Source of the DNA: Acidimicrobiia bacterium
Lineage (GTDB): Bacteria > Actinomycetota > Acidimicrobiia > Spongiisociales > ZC4RG35
DNA: 47,369 nucleotides
Assembly: GCA_017577575.1 (NCBI GenBank)
Contig: PKRG01000019.1
Coordinates: 1-47,369 of the forward strand
Direction: 5' to 3'
Under the pieces are notes generated by a model. The model was not told the DNA's origin. It searched no databases and saw nothing but the letters and a program-made list of their open reading frames with translations. A program made the position numbers and the translations under genes. The stretch's first letter is position 1, and the number at the start of each line of letters is the position of its first letter. Below are positions 16,268 through 26,117 of the stretch, piece after piece.

Positions 16268-16304
16268 CGCGCCAATGTTGGCACACTCCCATACAGTGGT
16301 GACC

Positions 16305-17282
16305 ATGGGAGGGACCGTGGACAGCCCCGCATCGGTTCCGTTGGGCGACACCGGCCTGCAGGTGTCGTCGCTGGGCTTGGGCCTCGCCGCGCTCGGACGC
16401 CCCGCCTACATCAACCTCGGACGGGACATCGGCGAGCGACGTGCCATCCCCGACCTCCAGCGGCGCACCCACGAGGTCCTCGACGCCGCCTACGAGGCGG
16501 GGATCCGCTACGTCGACGCCGCCCGGTCCTACGGGCGCGCCGAGGAGTTCCTGGCCTCCTGGCTCGAGGCCACCGGCCGCGACGTGACAGTCGGCTCCAA
16601 GTGGGGCTATCGCTACGTGGGCGACTGGCGGCTCGACGTCGAGGTCCACGAGATAAAGGACCACTCCCTCCAGACGCTGGAGGAGCAGCTCGCAGAGAGC
16701 CGCCGCCTCCTCGGCGAGCACCTCGACCTCTATCAGATCCACTCCGCCACCCTGGAGAGCGGCGTGCTCGAGGACCGGGCGGTGCTCGCCCGGCTCGCCG
16801 AGCTGTCCCAAGAGGGCCTCGTCGTGGGCCTGTCGGTGAGCGGCCCTCGCCAGGCGGACATCATCCGGCGGGCCCTCGAAGTCGACGTGGACGGGATCAA
16901 CCCCTTCCGCTGCGTCCAGGCGACCTGGAATCTCCTGGAACAGTCGGCGGAGCCGGCGCTGGAGGAGGCGCACCGGGCCGGATGGGGGGTGATCGTCAAG
17001 GAGGCGCTGGCCAACGGCCGCCTCGTCGCCGGCGGCGACGCCATCCGGGTGGAGAAGGTGTCGCGGCCGCTGGGCGTGAATCCCGACGCGGTCGCCATCG
17101 CCGCCTGTCTGAGCCGTCCGTGGGCGGACGTGGTCCTGTCCGGCGCCACCTCCGTGGCCCAATTGCGCTCCAATCTCGACGCTCTCACCCTCGACGCGGA
17201 GGAGCTGTTGGGGGACCTGGCCTCGTGGCGCCAGCACCCCGACGAGTACTGGGAAACGCGCTCGTCCCTGCCGTGGAGATAG
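16305..17282 (+). CDS. Aldo/keto reductase (L-fucose/L-galactose dehydrogenase-like)
   Basis: A 325-residue NAD(P)-dependent oxidoreductase with the AKR barrel pattern: N-terminal GLGLAALG, catalytic region DAARSYGRAEEF (Asp/Tyr) and GSKWGYRY (Lys), the strand DLYQIHSAT, and a C-terminal cofactor region SGATSVAQLRSNL. The substrate is unknown. A TACAGT box lies exactly 7 nt before the ATG, suggesting leaderless transcription. It is divergent from alr and 170 bp upstream of coxM. It is not a known CO dehydrogenase accessory gene, so a functional link is uncertain. Confidence 0.9.
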   Translation: MGGTVDSPASVPLGDTGLQVSSLGLGLAALGRPAYINLGRDIGERRAIPDLQRRTHEVLDAAYEAGIRYVDAARSYGRAEEFLASWLEATGRDVTVGSKWGYRYVGDWRLDVEVHEIKDHSLQTLEEQLAESRRLLGEHLDLYQIHSATLESGVLEDRAVLARLAELSQEGLVVGLSVSGPRQADIIRRALEVDVDGINPFRCVQATWNLLEQSAEPALEEAHRAGWGVIVKEALANGRLVAGGDAIRVEKVSRPLGVNPDAVAIAACLSRPWADVVLSGATSVAQLRSNLDALTLDAEELLGDLASWRQHPDEYWETRSSLPWR

Positions 17283-17452
17283 CCGCCCCGAACCGCTCGG
17301 CGGCGCCGGTTCGTACCGCCTCCTGAAAGCCGATCGAAAAGTCGGCTGCGGCCGACGCGCCGAACCGGCGGGCTGTATGGTCGGACGGCGAAGGGTCCCC
17401 CAGCCGGGCCGGTTGTGGGGGGCGGAGAGGGTTCACCGGTGGGAGGTGAGAC
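17283..17452 (+). promoter_or_regulatory. Leader/regulatory region of the cox operon
   Basis: A 170-bp gap with nested inverted repeats: CGCCGGTTCG (17304-17313) pairs with CGAACCGGCG (17361-17370), and AGCCGA (17328-17333) with TCGGCT (17342-17347) inside it. These could end the reductase transcript or regulate cox. A weak -10 (TATGGT, 17376-17381) has no good -35, compatible with activator dependence. GGAGGTGAG is the ribosome-binding site for coxM. Confidence 0.4.
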
Positions 17453-18325
17453 GTGTACCCAGCGCCATTCGAGTACTCGGCGCCCACCACGCTCGAGGAG
17501 GCGACGGCGCTCCTCGCAGAGCTGGGAGACGAAGGGAGGGTCCTGGCGGGGGGACAGAGCCTCCTTCCGATGATGAAGCTGCGCCTGGCCACCCCGGGCC
17601 ACCTCGTCGACATCAACCGGATCCCCGGGCTCGACCGCATCGAACACGTCGACGGCCATCTGCAGATCGGGGCGCTCGTGCGTCACGCCGACGTCGTCGA
17701 CAGCCAGGAGATCGCCGATGCCAGCCCGCTGATGGCATCGACGGCTCCCTGGGTGGCCGACCCGCTGGTCCGCAACCGCGGCACCGTGTGCGGCTCGGTC
17801 GCCCACTGCGACCCGGAGGGCGACTGGAACTCGGTGATGCTGGCGCTCGGCGCCGAGGTGGTCGCCGCCTCTCGTCACGGCGAGCGGGTGATCCCGATCG
17901 AAGACTTCGTCGTCGACTACTTCACCAACTCGCTCCAGGCGGGAGAGATGGTGACGGCGGTTCGGATACCCCGCGGCGACGCCGGCACCGCAGGGAAATA
18001 CCTGAAGCTGGAGAGGAAGGTGGGCGACTACGCCACCGTGGGGGTGGCCACCCACCTCCGCATCGACGGCGGCACGATCGTCGAGGCGGGCATCGGGCTG
18101 ACGAGTGTCGGGCCCCGCAACATCAAGGCCCGGGAGGCGGAGGCGATGCTGGTGGGCGAGGCTCCCAGCTCCGAGCTGTTCGCCGAGGCTGCCCGGGCCG
18201 CGGCCCTCGCCTCGGACCCAGCCTCCGACGTGAGAGGGCCTGCCGACTACAAGCGGGCCGTGGTGGAGGCGTACGTCCGACGCGGCCTCGAGGCATGCGT
18301 CCGCCAGATCAGCGAGGAGGGATGA
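17453..18325 (+). CDS. coxM: Aerobic CO dehydrogenase, FAD-binding medium subunit
   Basis: A 290-residue flavoprotein subunit that passes electrons from the small Fe-S subunit to the quinone pool. The FAD-binding motif AGGQSLLPMMKLRLATP (32-48) and the second motif RNRGTVCGSVAHCDPEGD are typical of CoxM. GTG start with a GGAGGTGAG ribosome-binding site. The stop overlaps the coxS start. The order coxM-coxS-coxL is the canonical form I arrangement. Confidence 0.96.
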   Translation: MYPAPFEYSAPTTLEEATALLAELGDEGRVLAGGQSLLPMMKLRLATPGHLVDINRIPGLDRIEHVDGHLQIGALVRHADVVDSQEIADASPLMASTAPWVADPLVRNRGTVCGSVAHCDPEGDWNSVMLALGAEVVAASRHGERVIPIEDFVVDYFTNSLQAGEMVTAVRIPRGDAGTAGKYLKLERKVGDYATVGVATHLRIDGGTIVEAGIGLTSVGPRNIKAREAEAMLVGEAPSSELFAEAARAAALASDPASDVRGPADYKRAVVEAYVRRGLEACVRQISEEG

Positions 18326-18854
18326 TGCGAGTCGACGTCACGATCAACGGGGAGCCCCGTTCCGCCGAGGTGGAGCCCCGGACCCTGCTGGTGGATTTCA
18401 TCCGCACCCACCTGGGCTTGACCGGCACCCACGTCGGCTGTGACACGACTTCGTGCGGGGCGTGCACGGTGATCCTGGACGGCAAGCCGGTGAAGTCGTG
18501 CACGGTGCTGGCGGTCCAGGCCCACGGCTCGGAGCTGCGCACCGTGGAGGGCCTGCGCCAGAACGGCCGGCTGCATCCCATCCAGGCCGCCTTCAAGGAA
18601 CACCACGGCCTCCAGTGCGGGTTCTGCACGCCCGGGATGATGCTGGTGGGAGCGGCACTGCTCGAGAAGAACCCCGCTCCCTCCGAGGAGGAGATCCGCT
18701 GGGAGTTGAGCGGCAACCTGTGCCGTTGCACCGGCTACATGAACATCGTCGAGGCGATCAAGGCGGCCGGCGCCGGGAGCGCCGGGGACGCCGTCGGAGA
18801 GGACCTCGGCGCCGCCGAGAGCGTCGCCGCGGCAGAGGAGATGGAGGCACACGC

Positions 18855-18858
<4 letters not shown>
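18322..18858 (+). CDS. coxS: Aerobic CO dehydrogenase, [2Fe-2S] small subunit
   Basis: A 178-residue subunit with two [2Fe-2S] clusters. The N-terminal plant-ferredoxin-type cluster uses C40, C45, C48 and C60 (CDTTSCGAC). The C-terminal cluster uses C99, C102, C134 and C136 (QCGFCTPGMM, NLCRCTG). After residue 145 there is an Ala/Glu-rich tail of about 33 residues, longer than in the usual 160-residue CoxS. The ATG overlaps the coxM stop; a second ATG follows directly. The stop overlaps the coxL start. Confidence 0.97.
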
Positions 18859-21233
<2,375 letters not shown>

Positions 21234-21246
21234 GCCGGAGGTAGCG

Positions 21247-22134
21247 GTGGATCTCCTCGCTCGCGGCGCCCGGCTCCGACAACAGGGCCTACCGTTCGCC
21301 CTGGCGACGGTCACGTGGCGGCGCGGGCCTTCGTCGGGGAAGGGCGGCGCCAAGGCAATCGTCCACCCCGACGGCAGCGTGGAGGGGTGGATCGGCGGAG
21401 CGTGCTCGCGGCCCACGGTGGTGCGGGAAGCGCTGGCGTCGCTCCAGGACGGACGTCCCCGTTTGCTCGTCCTCGGAGCCGACGACACCAGGCCCGACGT
21501 GACGACCGTGCCCATGGCGTGTGCCAGCGAGGGAGCGATGGAGGTGTACGTGGAGCCGTTCCTGCCCGCGCCGGACATCCACATCGTCGGGTCTTCCCCG
21601 ATGACCGGGACACTCGCCGACATGGCGAGACGCTTGGGGTGGCGGGTGCGCCACATCGACGACCCCGAATTCGAGGAGGTGACGGAGTCGTCGATGATCG
21701 TCGTGGCGACTCAGGGCCATTACGACGAGCCGGCGGTCGAAGCCGCGCTCGCCACCCCGGCCCGGTACGTGGGACTGGTGGCATCGGAGAAGCGGGCCGC
21801 CTCGGTGAAGGCCTGGCTGCGAGAACGCGGGGTGACCGCCGAAGCCCTCGCCCGGCTGCGGGCCCCGGCCGGGCTGGACCTGGGGTCCGTCGACCACGAG
21901 GAGATCGCGGTGGCCATCCTCGCCGAGCTGGTTGCTTTGCGCGCCACCGGCGGCTTCACTGATGCCGTGACCGTGCAAGAGCCCGAAGTCGCCATCGATC
22001 CCGTCTGTGAGATGGAAGTCGACGTGGCGACGGCCCGCTTCAAGACGGAGCACGAAGGCGAGACCTACTACTTCTGCGCCGCCGGCTGCCAGCGGGCATT
22101 CGAAGCCAACCCGCAAGCCTTCCTCGGGAGCTGA
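21247..22134 (+). CDS. XdhC/CoxI-family protein fused to a C-terminal YHS domain
   Basis: A 295-residue protein. The N-terminal part (about 1-90) resembles XdhC/CoxI, with GPSSGKGGAKAIV and GWIGGACSRPTV (Cys53), a family that handles and inserts the sulfurated Mo-cofactor. A Rossmann-like second domain starts at IHIVGSS. From about residue 249 there is a YHS-type domain, IDPVCEMEVD...YYFCAAGCQRAF, with C254, C277 and C281. YHS domains are associated with metal binding, often copper. GTG start, 13 nt after coxL, so it is part of the cox operon. A role in maturing the Mo-Cu site is inferred. Confidence 0.88.
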   Translation: MDLLARGARLRQQGLPFALATVTWRRGPSSGKGGAKAIVHPDGSVEGWIGGACSRPTVVREALASLQDGRPRLLVLGADDTRPDVTTVPMACASEGAMEVYVEPFLPAPDIHIVGSSPMTGTLADMARRLGWRVRHIDDPEFEEVTESSMIVVATQGHYDEPAVEAALATPARYVGLVASEKRAASVKAWLRERGVTAEALARLRAPAGLDLGSVDHEEIAVAILAELVALRATGGFTDAVTVQEPEVAIDPVCEMEVDVATARFKTEHEGETYYFCAAGCQRAFEANPQAFLGS

Positions 22135-22140
22135 TCCCTC

Positions 22141-23502
22141 TCAGGCCCCGGCGTAACGGCCGACGTGGACGGCGAGACGGTCGGCGGTGACCGTCGTCTC
22201 GGTGGCGAGGTCGGCCGCCGCTGCCCCGTGCCAGAAGGCACCCGAGCGGGCAGCCTCCACGGGTCCCAGTCCCCGGGCCCACAGCGCGGCGATCATCCCG
22301 GCCAACACGTCGCCGGTGCCGATGGTGGCCAGCTCGGGGCCGCCGCTCAGCACCGCCCAGGGGACGGTCCCGTCGGTGACGTAGGTCGGCCACCCCTTGA
22401 GCAGGACCACACACCCCATCTCCCGGGCCAGGATGGCGGCTCCCTCCGGGCCGGGAGCGTGGTCGCAGAGACGGCGGAACTCGCCGGCGTGGGGAGTGAC
22501 GACCAGCCGCCCTGCGGCCCGCTCGAGCAGCTCCCGATGGGTGAGGGCGTCGGCGTCGGCGACGACGGCCCGGGCGTGGTCGGCGACGGCTGCAACCACC
22601 TCGCCCAGATCGCCGAGGCCCGGGCCCACGACTACCACGTCGTAACGGCTGCACAGCGCCTCTATGTCGTCGACTTCGTAGGTCAGGAGCTCGGGGCCCA
22701 ACCCGGCGACGACCTCCCGCTGCGGCGACGCCACCCCCACCGCCCCGGCGCCGAAGTGGAGGGCGGCCCGGCCTGCCATGACGGCGGCGCCGGTCATGCC
22801 GGCGTTGCCGCCGACGACCAGCACCGACCCGGCCGACCACTTGTGGGCGTCGCGGCGCCGCTGCGGCCGTGGACAGTCCGAGGCCTCCGCCACCCGCAGG
22901 GTCGGCTCGCCCTCGGCGAGGCCGATGTCGGCGATGGTGACCATGCCCGAGCGGTCGGGCCCCTCTTCCAGGAGGTGACCCAGCTTCAGCGCCCCGAACG
23001 TGACGGTGCGGCTGGCGACGAACCCACCGTCGGGCGCCTCGCCGGTGTCGGGGTCCAATCCGGTGGGGACGTCGATGGAGAGCACCGGCGTGTCGACCTC
23101 GAACCAGGCTCGGAGCTCGTCGGGGAGCCCGGGGCGGAACCCGCCCCCGAAGAGGGCATCGATCACCAGGTCGCAAGGCCGGGGCGCACCGAGCGGGACG
23201 ATCGGCACGCCGGCGCGGCGGGCGGCATCGGCCGCCCCTCGAGCGGCGTCGGTGCGGGGCTCGGCGAGGGCGTGCACGGTCACGGCGACACCGCGGCGAC
23301 GGAGGTAGCGGGCGGCCACGTAGCCGTCTCCCCCGTTGTTGCCGGGACCGCACAGGACCGCCACCTGGGACCCGTAGGCGGCACCCATCTCGACCGCCTC
23401 CAGGGCGACGGCCCACCCGGCGCGGTCCATGAGGACATCGACGGGATCGGCGGAGCGCTGATCCATACGCGCCGACTCGGCGGCGGTGACGACCGGGATC
23501 AT
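22141..23502 (-). CDS. nnr: Bifunctional NAD(P)H-hydrate epimerase/dehydratase
   Basis: Repairs hydrated NADH/NADPH, 453 residues. The N-terminal epimerase half (about 1-210) has GPGNNGGDGYVAARYL and SIDVPTGLDPDTG. The C-terminal ADP-dependent dehydratase half has AGSVLVVGGNAGMTGA, VTPHAGEF and GTGDVLAGMIAALW. The ATG overlaps the acpS stop (ATGA). Its stop lies 6 bp from the convergent end of the cox operon. In other actinobacteria this gene is commonly followed by alr, here displaced about 6 kb. Confidence 0.95.
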   Translation of the reverse strand: MIPVVTAAESARMDQRSADPVDVLMDRAGWAVALEAVEMGAAYGSQVAVLCGPGNNGGDGYVAARYLRRRGVAVTVHALAEPRTDAARGAADAARRAGVPIVPLGAPRPCDLVIDALFGGGFRPGLPDELRAWFEVDTPVLSIDVPTGLDPDTGEAPDGGFVASRTVTFGALKLGHLLEEGPDRSGMVTIADIGLAEGEPTLRVAEASDCPRPQRRRDAHKWSAGSVLVVGGNAGMTGAAVMAGRAALHFGAGAVGVASPQREVVAGLGPELLTYEVDDIEALCSRYDVVVVGPGLGDLGEVVAAVADHARAVVADADALTHRELLERAAGRLVVTPHAGEFRRLCDHAPGPEGAAILAREMGCVVLLKGWPTYVTDGTVPWAVLSGGPELATIGTGDVLAGMIAALWARGLGPVEAARSGAFWHGAAAADLATETTVTADRLAVHVGRYAGA

Positions 23503-23909
23503 GCCCGATGCTCCTGCGGCGAAGGCGGGATGGGCTCGTGCTCGCCGACCGCGACCGCCATGACCAGCGCCGACGTGTCGGTGTGGGTGATGGTGACCAG
23601 CACGTCGGTGACGCCCAGCATCTCGGCGCGGCGGGCGGCGTTTCCGCTCAGCCTGACCCGGGGAGGCCCGCCCCCGGTGATCTCGATGTCGGTCCAGCGG
23701 ATGCGCCTCCAGCCGACACCCATCGACTTCATCACCGCCTCTTTGCCGGCGAAGCGGGCGGCGAGACGGCGGGCGGGGTTGGCGAACCGCAAGGCGTATT
23801 CCCTCTCGTGGGGGGTGAAGCAGCGTTCCAGAAAGCGCGGGTACTTGCGGTACACCGCCTCGACGCGGTCGATGTCGGCCAGGTCGACACCGAGTCCGAT
23901 GATCCGCAT
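23499..23909 (-). CDS. acpS: Holo-[acyl-carrier-protein] synthase
   Basis: Attaches 4'-phosphopantetheine from CoA to acyl carrier proteins. The 136-residue protein contains the magnesium site GLGVDLADIDR (Asp9) and FAGKEAVMKSMG (Glu), and the C-terminal VTITHTDTSALVMAV strand. About 12 residues of Pro/Glu-rich tail extend beyond the core. It sits between glmS and nnr as in other actinobacteria and is translationally coupled to nnr. Confidence 0.95.
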   Translation of the reverse strand: MRIIGLGVDLADIDRVEAVYRKYPRFLERCFTPHEREYALRFANPARRLAARFAGKEAVMKSMGVGWRRIRWTDIEITGGGPPRVRLSGNAARRAEMLGVTDVLVTITHTDTSALVMAVAVGEHEPIPPSPQEHRA

Positions 23910-23949
23910 TCGGCCAGGTTAGAGAGGCGAGGTCGGCCACGAGCCGCCC

Positions 23950-23983
23950 GGGTGTGGGCGACCGGGGCCGCCCACACCCTTTT
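23950..23983. terminator. Hairpin between glmS and acpS
   Basis: GGGTGTGGGCG (23950-23960) pairs perfectly with CGCCCACACCC (23969-23979), 11 bp, loop 8 nt. A TTTT run follows on the plus strand only. As the flanking genes are on the minus strand, it would end glmS transcription as a U-less hairpin, or shield glmS from plus-strand transcription. Confidence 0.6.
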
Positions 23984-23991
23984 CGGTCATC

Positions 23992-25821
23992 TCATTCGAC
24001 CGTGACGGTCTTGGCGAGGTTGCGGGGCTTGTCGACGTCGAGGCCCTTGGCGGTGGCGATGTGGTACGCCAACAGCTGCAGCGGCACCACCGCGGTGACG
24101 GTGCAGAGCAGGTCCGAGCCGCGGGGCACCTCGATCACGTGGTCGGCGACTTCCTTTGCGTCTCCGTCGCCTTCCTCGACGACGAGGACGATGGTGCCGC
24201 CCCGGGCCCGCATCTCCTCCATGTTGGAGAGGGTCTTCGACTTGACGTGGTTGTCGGTGGCGACGCCGACGACCACCACCCCCGGCTCGATGAGGGCGAT
24301 CGGGCCGTGCTTCATCTCGCCGGCGGCGTAACCCTCGGCCCGGACGTAGGCGATCTCCTTGAGCTTGAGAGCGCCCTCCATGGCGACGGGGAAGTCGCCG
24401 GAGCGGCCCAGGAAGAAGAAGTCGCGCACGTCGCCGAACTCGGCGGCGATCTTGGCGATCTCGTCGTCCCGCTCGAGGACGCTCTTGACCGCCTCCGGCA
24501 GGGTGCGCATCTCCGTGACGAGCTGTTCGATCGCCCCGGGGTCCATGGAGCCGCGCACCTGGGCCAGGTAGAGGCCGAGCAGCTGCATCACCACCAGCTG
24601 GGTGGTGAACGTCTTGGTGGCGGCGACGCCGATCTCGGGCCCGGCCCGGGTGTAGAGGACGGCATCGGACTCCCGGGCCAGCGCCGAGTCGACCACGTTG
24701 GAGACGCCGATCACCGTCGACCCCTGGGCCCGGGCGTACCGAATGGCGGCGAGGGTGTCGATCGTCTCGCCGGACTGGCTGATCCCCACGACGAGGGAGC
24801 GGGCGTCGAGCACCGGGTCGCGGTAGCGGAACTCGGAGGCGATGTCGATCTCGACCGGCAGCCGCGTCCACCGCTCGATGGCGTACTTGGCCATCATCGC
24901 CGCGTGGTACGACGTGCCGCAGGCGACCACGAACACCTTGTCGACGGCGCGGAGCAGCCTGTCGTCGAGCTCCAGCTCCTTCAGCTGCACCTGACCGGAG
25001 GCGTCGACCCGTCCCAACAGCGTGTCGGCGATGGCGTCGGGTTGCTCGTGGATCTCCTTCAGCATGAAGGTCGGGTAGCCGCCCTTCTCGGCGGCCTCGA
25101 AGTCCCATTCGATCTTGCGTTCCCGCACCTCGACGGGGTTGCCGTCGAGGTCGGTGATCGTGACCGACTCGGGCCGGACTTCGATCACCCGGTCGTCGTC
25201 CAGCACCACCATGTCGCGGGTGTGCTCCAAGAAGGCGGGGATGTCGGAGGCGATGAAGTTCTCGCCGTCGCCGCGGCCCACGACGAGCGGGCTGTGGCGC
25301 CGGGCCCCCACGATCAGGTCGGGGTCCTGCACCCGCATCACGACCAGGGCGAGCGCGCCGTCGGCTCGCTTCATCACCTGGCGCACCGCTTCGGCGAGAG
25401 GCAGGTCGGCCATCTCCTCGATCATGTGGGCGACCACTTCGGTGTCGGTGTCGGATGCGAAGGAGTGACCCCGGGCGACTAGCTCCGACTTGAGGGCGGC
25501 CCAGTTCTCGATGATGCCGTTGTGGACGACCACCACGGAGGCGGCACAGTCCTGGTGGGGATGGGCGTTGGTGGTGTTGGGCGCCCCGTGGGTGGCCCAC
25601 CGGGTGTGGCCGACGCCGCCGCGGCCCCCGTTCACGTCCAGGCCGGCCACTGCCGCTTCCAGCTCGGACATCCGGCCGGCACGCTTGACGACGGTCATGG
25701 TGTCGCCGCCGTGGACGGCGATTCCCGCCGAGTCGTAGCCTCGGTACTCCAGTCGGCTGAGGCCGGGGATGAGCACGTCGGTCACAGGGCGCGGACCGAC
25801 GTAGCCAACGATTCCGCACAT
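23992..25821 (-). CDS. glmS: Glutamine-fructose-6-phosphate aminotransferase
   Basis: Makes glucosamine-6-phosphate from fructose-6-phosphate and glutamine, the first step to UDP-GlcNAc. The 609-residue protein has the Ntn-type glutaminase domain (1-about 235) starting MCGIVGYVG with nucleophile Cys2, then two SIS domains with GTSYHAAMMAKYAIE and SQSGETIDT, and the C-terminal PRNLAKTVTVE tail. A GAAGGAG ribosome-binding site precedes the ATG. The 5' leader carries a predicted glmS ribozyme, so excess GlcN6P should trigger cleavage of the mRNA. The next gene upstream, glmM, uses the product. Confidence 0.98.
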   Translation of the reverse strand: MCGIVGYVGPRPVTDVLIPGLSRLEYRGYDSAGIAVHGGDTMTVVKRAGRMSELEAAVAGLDVNGGRGGVGHTRWATHGAPNTTNAHPHQDCAASVVVVHNGIIENWAALKSELVARGHSFASDTDTEVVAHMIEEMADLPLAEAVRQVMKRADGALALVVMRVQDPDLIVGARRHSPLVVGRGDGENFIASDIPAFLEHTRDMVVLDDDRVIEVRPESVTITDLDGNPVEVRERKIEWDFEAAEKGGYPTFMLKEIHEQPDAIADTLLGRVDASGQVQLKELELDDRLLRAVDKVFVVACGTSYHAAMMAKYAIERWTRLPVEIDIASEFRYRDPVLDARSLVVGISQSGETIDTLAAIRYARAQGSTVIGVSNVVDSALARESDAVLYTRAGPEIGVAATKTFTTQLVVMQLLGLYLAQVRGSMDPGAIEQLVTEMRTLPEAVKSVLERDDEIAKIAAEFGDVRDFFFLGRSGDFPVAMEGALKLKEIAYVRAEGYAAGEMKHGPIALIEPGVVVVGVATDNHVKSKTLSNMEEMRARGGTIVLVVEEGDGDAKEVADHVIEVPRGSDLLCTVTAVVPLQLLAYHIATAKGLDVDKPRNLAKTVTVE

Positions 25822-25916
25822 GCGCTCTTGTCTCCTTCGCTTCTATGGCGCGCCGACAGACGCGCTAGGTGCTGTGGGTGCTGGTACGAAGGCCACGACA
25901 CCGGTCCGCTGACCGG

Positions 25917-26065
25917 TTCCACACCGGATGGGCTTCTGTCCCCGGAGTCACCTCCGGGATTTGGTCCCACCCGTAACGACCGTGGACAGGCCGGGAAGGC
26001 ATCCGCCGAAGAGTTCGATCACCTTCCTCCTCGTCATCTGCGGGATGGGCCGCAGATCTGGCGCT
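25917..26065 (-). promoter_or_regulatory. glmS ribozyme (GlcN6P-activated self-cleaving RNA)
   Basis: Numbering from G1 at 26064, the minus-strand RNA shows the whole glmS ribozyme architecture. The cleavage site is A|GCGCC. P1 pairs ATCTGCGG (8-15) with CCGCAGAT (22-29), followed by conserved GACGAGG (30-36), whose G is the catalytic base in characterised members. P2 pairs GGAAGG (38-43) with CCTTCC (66-71), enclosing ATCGA and TCGGCGGATGCC. P3 pairs CGGCC with GGTCG around the 7-nt loop TGTCCAC, and that loop's TCCAC pairs with GTGGA (143-147), the P3.1 pseudoknot. CGTTA follows. P4 is GGGTGGG/CCCATCC and P4.1 is CCCGGAG/CTCCGGG with a GTGA tetraloop. It sits between glmM and glmS, 96 nt before the glmS ATG. 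Confidence 0.9.
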
Positions 26066-26117
26066 TGACTCTCGAATCGGGACGTCGTGGCCCAGGTGAT
26101 CTCGGTGTGTTCTTTCT

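Noticed and set aside
16268..16306. ATG at 16306 as start of alr
   Set aside because: It would overlap the start of the divergent reductase gene and add residues outside the family alignment; the GTG at 16267 gives the normal N-terminus. Some doubt remains because neither start has a clear ribosome-binding site.
17283..17452. Attachment site or IS remnant at the left edge of the cox block
   Set aside because: The inverted repeats here have no matching copy near 22135 and no target duplication or transposase is seen.
24061..25482. A 473-codon plus-strand reading frame opposite glmS
   Set aside because: Antisense shadow of glmS, with no family resemblance.
25917..26065. Cobalamin, ydaO-type riboswitch or RNase P RNA in the glmS leader
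   Set aside because: Their conserved blocks are not found, whereas all glmS ribozyme helices and the pseudoknot are present next to glmS itself.
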